DNA of 54,676 bases from positions 1 to 54,676 of the forward strand of contig JAITJQ010000078.1 in the NCBI GenBank assembly GCA_031278845.1, read 5' to 3'. This DNA is from Puniceicoccales bacterium (GTDB lineage: Bacteria; Verrucomicrobiota; Verrucomicrobiia; Opitutales; LL51). This document shows, piece after piece, positions 51,901 through 54,676 of this stretch. The translations under genes were made by a program, and so were the position numbers. A model generated the notes under the pieces. It did not search any database. It was not told the origin of the DNA and saw only the letters and a list, made by a program, of their open reading frames with translations. Position 1 is the stretch's first letter. Each line of letters begins with the position of its first letter.

Positions 51901-53085
51901 CTGGTTTAATATTGCCTCTCCAAGAACTGCGTCATCATTCACAGATATGCCCTCAGCACCTAATAAGGTCAAAATGCCTTGAATCTCGCTGTTGGCTGTA
52001 CGAATGTAATTCAACACTTTCTCGAGAGCTTTTGGGAAATTGTCGGCATTTATGTGGCTATTCAGCTGCTCCGCGACCGTAGTTCGACACGCCTGCAGTT
52101 TATAAGCTGATTTCAAAATGCTTCTAACGTCCGGATGGCTATCCCCACCATTCGGATCCTCCCCTATCCCCTGGAGAATGTTATTGGCCGCTACTATGGC
52201 ATTATGGAGCTCCGAATGAGTTGCATTACCAACACCATTAGCCCCATTAACGAGATGGGCGAGAGCGCCACCTCCTGCCTGGCCTTCGCCAACGCTTGCA
52301 ATGCCTCTATCGCTATTGCCAATGGCGTCGTCCCCCGCAGCGCCCGCTGCGGCGACAAGTTTGCCCCACGCCGTCACAAAATTAAGTAGAGTTTCGGTAT
52401 CCTGCTGAATTCCCACATCGGGATGATTTTGCCCTATCCCTTGGAAGATGCCTTTAAGGGCTTCATAGGAGTCTGTTTGCGCGGATGATATACTACTGAT
52501 GTCTCCCTTTGCCTCTTCGAGGGCTGCTACGATTGCAAGGGCCTGCTTTTTAGCGGCGCCTACATCCAAAACGTTACACCAATTAACGTATGCTCCATGA
52601 ATGGTATTGCTTAGGAAAGCCTCCAGTGCGTCGCCACTATCAGCAGGCTGCTCTCGCGTAAAACTGTCGTAAACTTCATCCGGGATTGTATCCGCGATAC
52701 GATCGCCCCAGAGATAATCATTATTTTCCGGTTTGTGAGTTTCGTTGAAAATCACTTGGACTGTATTGCCAACAGCAGGTGTTCCAACGATTGTGATTCG
52801 ATCCTGTGCCCCGGCCTCTGCCCGCAAAAGATTCTCTACCAATCCCGCAGCTGACAGTATCCCATCGCCATTAAAAACCTGTGCGTTGTCACTGCCGGGG
52901 GAGTTAGCGGTCAATTTAGCATCCTGCCTAATCGCGTTGAGATCAAAACTCTCCGGGAAAGCCGGAGCCACTGGAGCCGCTGCCCCATAGGCACTTGTTC
53001 CCAAGAATGAATAACCCAAACCTAAAACTGTTAGCAAACCGTAACGGTTGGCTAACAGACCTACCCTTTTACTTTTTTCCTTCAT
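48991..53085 (-). CDS. Autotransporter (type V secretion) protein
   Basis: 1364 residues, the largest gene here. A signal peptide (LLTVLGLGYSFLGTSAYGAA) leads into a passenger of about 1015 residues. Residues about 40-430 are helical with repeated QGIGQNHPDVG- and QGIGEDPNGGDSHPDV-like segments. Residues about 430-1000 have the beta-helix look of autotransporter passengers (GSLWLKEGIQVLENSKL, AGTLTLGVHGEHANK). From about residue 1055 a beta-barrel begins (HYNVWVSGFGDVTRNG) and ends IAGSIIASYSF with a terminal Phe, as needed for BAM insertion. Likely a surface adhesin or coat protein, comparable in role to chlamydial Pmps. Confidence 0.85.
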   Translation of the reverse strand: MKEKSKRVGLLANRYGLLTVLGLGYSFLGTSAYGAAAPVAPAFPESFDLNAIRQDAKLTANSPGSDNAQVFNGDGILSAAGLVENLLRAEAGAQDRITIVGTPAVGNTVQVIFNETHKPENNDYLWGDRIADTIPDEVYDSFTREQPADSGDALEAFLSNTIHGAYVNWCNVLDVGAAKKQALAIVAALEEAKGDISSISSAQTDSYEALKGIFQGIGQNHPDVGIQQDTETLLNFVTAWGKLVAAAGAAGDDAIGNSDRGIASVGEGQAGGGALAHLVNGANGVGNATHSELHNAIVAANNILQGIGEDPNGGDSHPDVRSILKSAYKLQACRTTVAEQLNSHINADNFPKALEKVLNYIRTANSEIQGILTLLGAEGISVNDDAVLGEAILNQINTLRSNNVHITALNQLLEGGVSNAPFAITPVEAADDAPPRTFVLQLTQDNLSGFLDLANPTGSSKSILINATNIRENENVAIVFDAGGQGDHQSVDLADIIYDKLTKNSNLLLVNKINENVNIGCVRSLNIDRANFIFRSSDTYNFLTAKIATQNAEFGVICSGNRYLKKLILGASESDKVKIVVNDTLEESSLNKFNGNYTIKKGSLWLKEGIQVLENSKLKCEESLRDENDALNINYGHLFTGGDITIPEGTTLTLALKSISPLDIDNQLAFNGTGAGKVGVLQVKGTLAFDKVLGFYNDAQILGGSDVSFKIKNNGDSSFHNYIVLEGGTKDQPCEIKLNGCNLTLADEDADDKRVLAKINTQDASQLILVKEESYAKITGSNDGTAGTLTLGVHGEHANKVALIRLEDGASITLDPVIIAAGDSNAIVAGRDGAVRFLDTDTVTLAGNIIAEADLTFVFGLTNRSPKASPMLNWPQGTLNIPANTKVGLAFDLAEIGPAGLGRKQILAFLAAYQEANPDLQFINFESNSEGDNIADALSTEITGPISGVTLARDGDKLVLNFENADVPSFGRLLGGSAQYLSNDFAKLVENAYENGARTAIERGILSYLENNHSDILPTFSKTTTEEKNRMTLTLINSVRETVYSKLGGEFFGDKHYNVWVSGFGDVTRNGSTSSYKMNCDIFGFTTGIDWRVNNNLLIGVLGGYGKAKAKYKGEIYLSNDDGDGKCNLESYFGGIYGMWDEFVEDICVKFSLMAGHGKYNDEYAFPFLNELHVPSISPSHKGHWLSGNIDCTYKHWNLYGFNVGPWVSLSTATIHQKSNIDRLERNAQDAAPADGSHFERKVSAADRRSIETTVGVAADYDFSSGILELAMGYKHEFRKQKKGKVSLYETYNDGTYKIAANGDGPAEFFEFDPFNVSTGKDSFVARASWNMQFGNFGLSLGSHTQLGNHFKDIAGSIIASYSF

Positions 53086-53212
53086 AACCTTTTTTCAAAA
53101 ATTAGAAGTGCACAATTAAATGCACCCTACCAGGAATCAATTTGTTCTTTATGGAAGATTTGTCAACATCTTTATTTTATTTTTTTTTTTATTTTTTCTG
53201 TCTACTTTAAGT

Positions 53213-54532
53213 TTATTCCAAGAGCTCCCACAGGTGATAGAATTGGCTCCCTTTAATGAAAATATTTCCCTGAATTTTTCTAAGGAAAATTGCCTTTGCC
53301 TGTTCTATTTTTTTCCAATGGAAGATTGTCGATATTTCGGTAATCGCCCTTAGTCGGTGGCAAAAAATTTCCATTTCCTTTCCGATTGCGAAGATGGCTA
53401 CATTTTTTTTACCGCGGAAGTATTCTGCCAATTTTTCGTGGTAATTTTCCGAGAACTCGCCCAGTTCCCGCATCCCACCGAGGACGTACGTATTATTGCC
53501 AGGGTATTTCTGATCGAAAAATTGTAGCGCATCCATCATGGCTACCGGGTTTGCATTATAGCAGTCGAGATAGACGCTGTGGCCTTGAAAAATGACCGTT
53601 TCGCCCCGCATTTTTCCGGGTCTCCATTGCAAAATACGTTCCTGAACGGCGTCATCGGTGAGCCTCAAAATTTTCGCTATCGTTGCCGCTTTGGCGAAAT
53701 TTTCCTTTTGTCCGGCACTCATTTCCGGTAGCCTGAAGGTGATATGATCAAAATATTGCCCCCGCAGAGTGATTGTATTTTTTTCCCTACACCGGAAATG
53801 CGTAAAGCGAGGGAAGTGCAAAACATTTTCTCCCTGGCCGACAACGATACACCGATGGGCGAGCCGCTGGAAGGGAGTACATAGGAGACAGCTTTCCGGA
53901 ATGATACCGATATTTTGTCGGGAGAGTGTATTTTCTAAAATTTTGCATTTTTCGTTGACAAGCTGCTCGAAGTTCGTAAAGTTGGAGACATGTGTGAATG
54001 TGACCCCAATTGTAACAGAGATTTCTGGTTCGACTAAATCGATGATGCGATCCATTTCGCCGGGATGGTCGATACCACCCTCGATGATGCCGAAGCGCTG
54101 AGATTTCATATGACTGAGCGTAAGTGTAACGCCCAGTTCATTATTGAGATTTGCGCGTGTGGCGTAGGCATCTTCAGCGAGCAGCGATTGTAGCATGTCT
54201 TTCGTAGAAGTTTTGCCATAGCTACCGGTTACGGCGATGATGGTATAATTTTTCCGATGGATTTTAGCGAGTATTTTAGCGGCTTCGAAGACGTCAAGGA
54301 CGCGGAGTTGTGGCAGCGCTAAATTTTTATCGATTCGGCTAACGATGGCGCAGCCGGCGCCTTTCCGTTGGGCATCGTGGAGGAAGTCGTGGCCATCCCG
54401 TTGGGCGGTGAGCGCTAAAAAGCAGTCGCCGCGCTGGAGGGTGCGCGTATCATTCCAGAACCCATTGATATCGTCGGGAAAGTTGCCGTAAAATTCTGCT
54501 TCAGGTAGCCGTTGAAAGAGGATTGTCTTCAT
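53213..54532 (-). CDS. murF: UDP-N-acetylmuramoyl-tripeptide--D-Ala-D-Ala ligase
   Basis: 439 residues. The last cytoplasmic amino acid ligase of peptidoglycan synthesis, adding D-Ala-D-Ala. The ATP loop is VTGSYGKTSTKDML (about residue 103), followed by NLNNELGVTLTL, and the C-terminal domain has DCYNANPVAMMDALQFF and VLGGMRELGEFS, diagnostic of MurF rather than other Mur ligases. The organism therefore keeps peptidoglycan synthesis. The upstream region contains the right-edge hairpins. Confidence 0.92.
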   Translation of the reverse strand: MKTILFQRLPEAEFYGNFPDDINGFWNDTRTLQRGDCFLALTAQRDGHDFLHDAQRKGAGCAIVSRIDKNLALPQLRVLDVFEAAKILAKIHRKNYTIIAVTGSYGKTSTKDMLQSLLAEDAYATRANLNNELGVTLTLSHMKSQRFGIIEGGIDHPGEMDRIIDLVEPEISVTIGVTFTHVSNFTNFEQLVNEKCKILENTLSRQNIGIIPESCLLCTPFQRLAHRCIVVGQGENVLHFPRFTHFRCREKNTITLRGQYFDHITFRLPEMSAGQKENFAKAATIAKILRLTDDAVQERILQWRPGKMRGETVIFQGHSVYLDCYNANPVAMMDALQFFDQKYPGNNTYVLGGMRELGEFSENYHEKLAEYFRGKKNVAIFAIGKEMEIFCHRLRAITEISTIFHWKKIEQAKAIFLRKIQGNIFIKGSQFYHLWELLE

Positions 54533-54599
54533 GGTAATGGATAAAAAGCTTACGATTCCCTATGAGAAGGAAAGCGATAAAAGTTTTTTTCGTAGCCGA

Positions 54600-54676
54600 A
54601 GCTGCCCAAGGGGGTTCCGGCTGCCCAGGGGGGCTCTGCCCCCCTGGACCACCCGCAAGGAGTCGGAGACTCCTTG
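54600..54676. repeat. Palindromic element D, cut by the window edge
   Basis: Two perfect hairpins with 3-nt loops: CCAGGGGGGC/GCCCCCCTGG (54625-54647, loop TCT) and CAAGGAGTC/GACTCCTTG (54656-54676, loop GGA). The last arm begins CAAGGAG like an arm of element A. A GCTGCCCAAGG or GGCTGCCC stretch at 54601-54626 may be the left outer arm. The right arm would lie outside the window. Confidence 0.6.

Overview
The window reads as AT-rich chromosomal DNA of a Gram-negative, host-associated bacterium. It carries lipid A and heptose genes, an autotransporter, peptidoglycan and fatty-acid genes, and part of a non-flagellar type III secretion system (T3SS) whose gene order and protein types (FHA-domain SctD, SctE-F-G needle/chaperone set, SctI, SctW gatekeeper) resemble those of Chlamydiae and other PVC bacteria. 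A Verrucomicrobiota host-associated lineage is my best inference. No rRNA or marker phylogeny was possible, so the taxon is not established.

Layout. 1-6.4 kb: the 5' end of an Rpn-type nuclease gene, then a leftward housekeeping block (rpsB-tsf, fabD-ispH, rplM-rpsI, mgtE). 6.8-12.1 kb: a SufS-type cysteine desulfurase, a truncated kinase-like ORF, then acpP-fabF and an acyltransferase/heptosyltransferase fusion. 12.1-19.1 kb: a T3SS island with a chaperone and a broken effector-like ORF, two small genes, a leftward sctW-orf-chaperone operon, and a divergent sctD-E-F-G-I operon ending in a strong terminator. 19.3-26.4 kb: an accessory zone with two tRNA genes, an orphan ketoacyl synthase, hypothetical proteins with a hexapeptide or 25-residue repeat, two tiny overlapping genes and a decayed copy of a transporter 3' end. 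26.4-31.8 kb: MFS transporter, accBC and lepA. 31.8-39.2 kb: exported esterase, surE, MFS transporter, and rho with an unrecognised 585-residue partner. 39.2-42.2 kb: a small transcription unit, a pseudopilin and a threefold tandem Rpn-type array. 42.2-54.7 kb: exonuclease-like protein, tRNA nucleotidyltransferase, gmk, rsmD, hemW, a lipoprotein, acpS, a large autotransporter and murF.

Genes that work together: acpP, fabF, fabD, accB, accC, acpS and the second ketoacyl synthase supply fatty acid synthesis. The acyltransferase/heptosyltransferase fusion follows fabF with a 4-bp overlap and links this to lipid A/LPS. The T3SS genes here provide the inner ring, needle, needle chaperones, rod and gatekeeper. 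The ATPase, export gate, secretin and C-ring are not in the window, so the system is encoded at more than one locus.

Most unusual features: (i) intergenic cloverleaf palindromes. Two complete ones (29734-29830 and 48365-48448) share an outer 15-16 bp stem enclosing three hairpins with 3-nt loops, yet differ in sequence; two partial relatives lie at 39247-39335 and at the right edge. (ii) A small unit at 39415-39565 with its own promoter and terminator and a possible 29-codon ORF. (iii) Repeated partial gene duplications (transporter 3' end, Rpn array). (iv) A TTGAC box about 35-48 bp upstream of many start codons.
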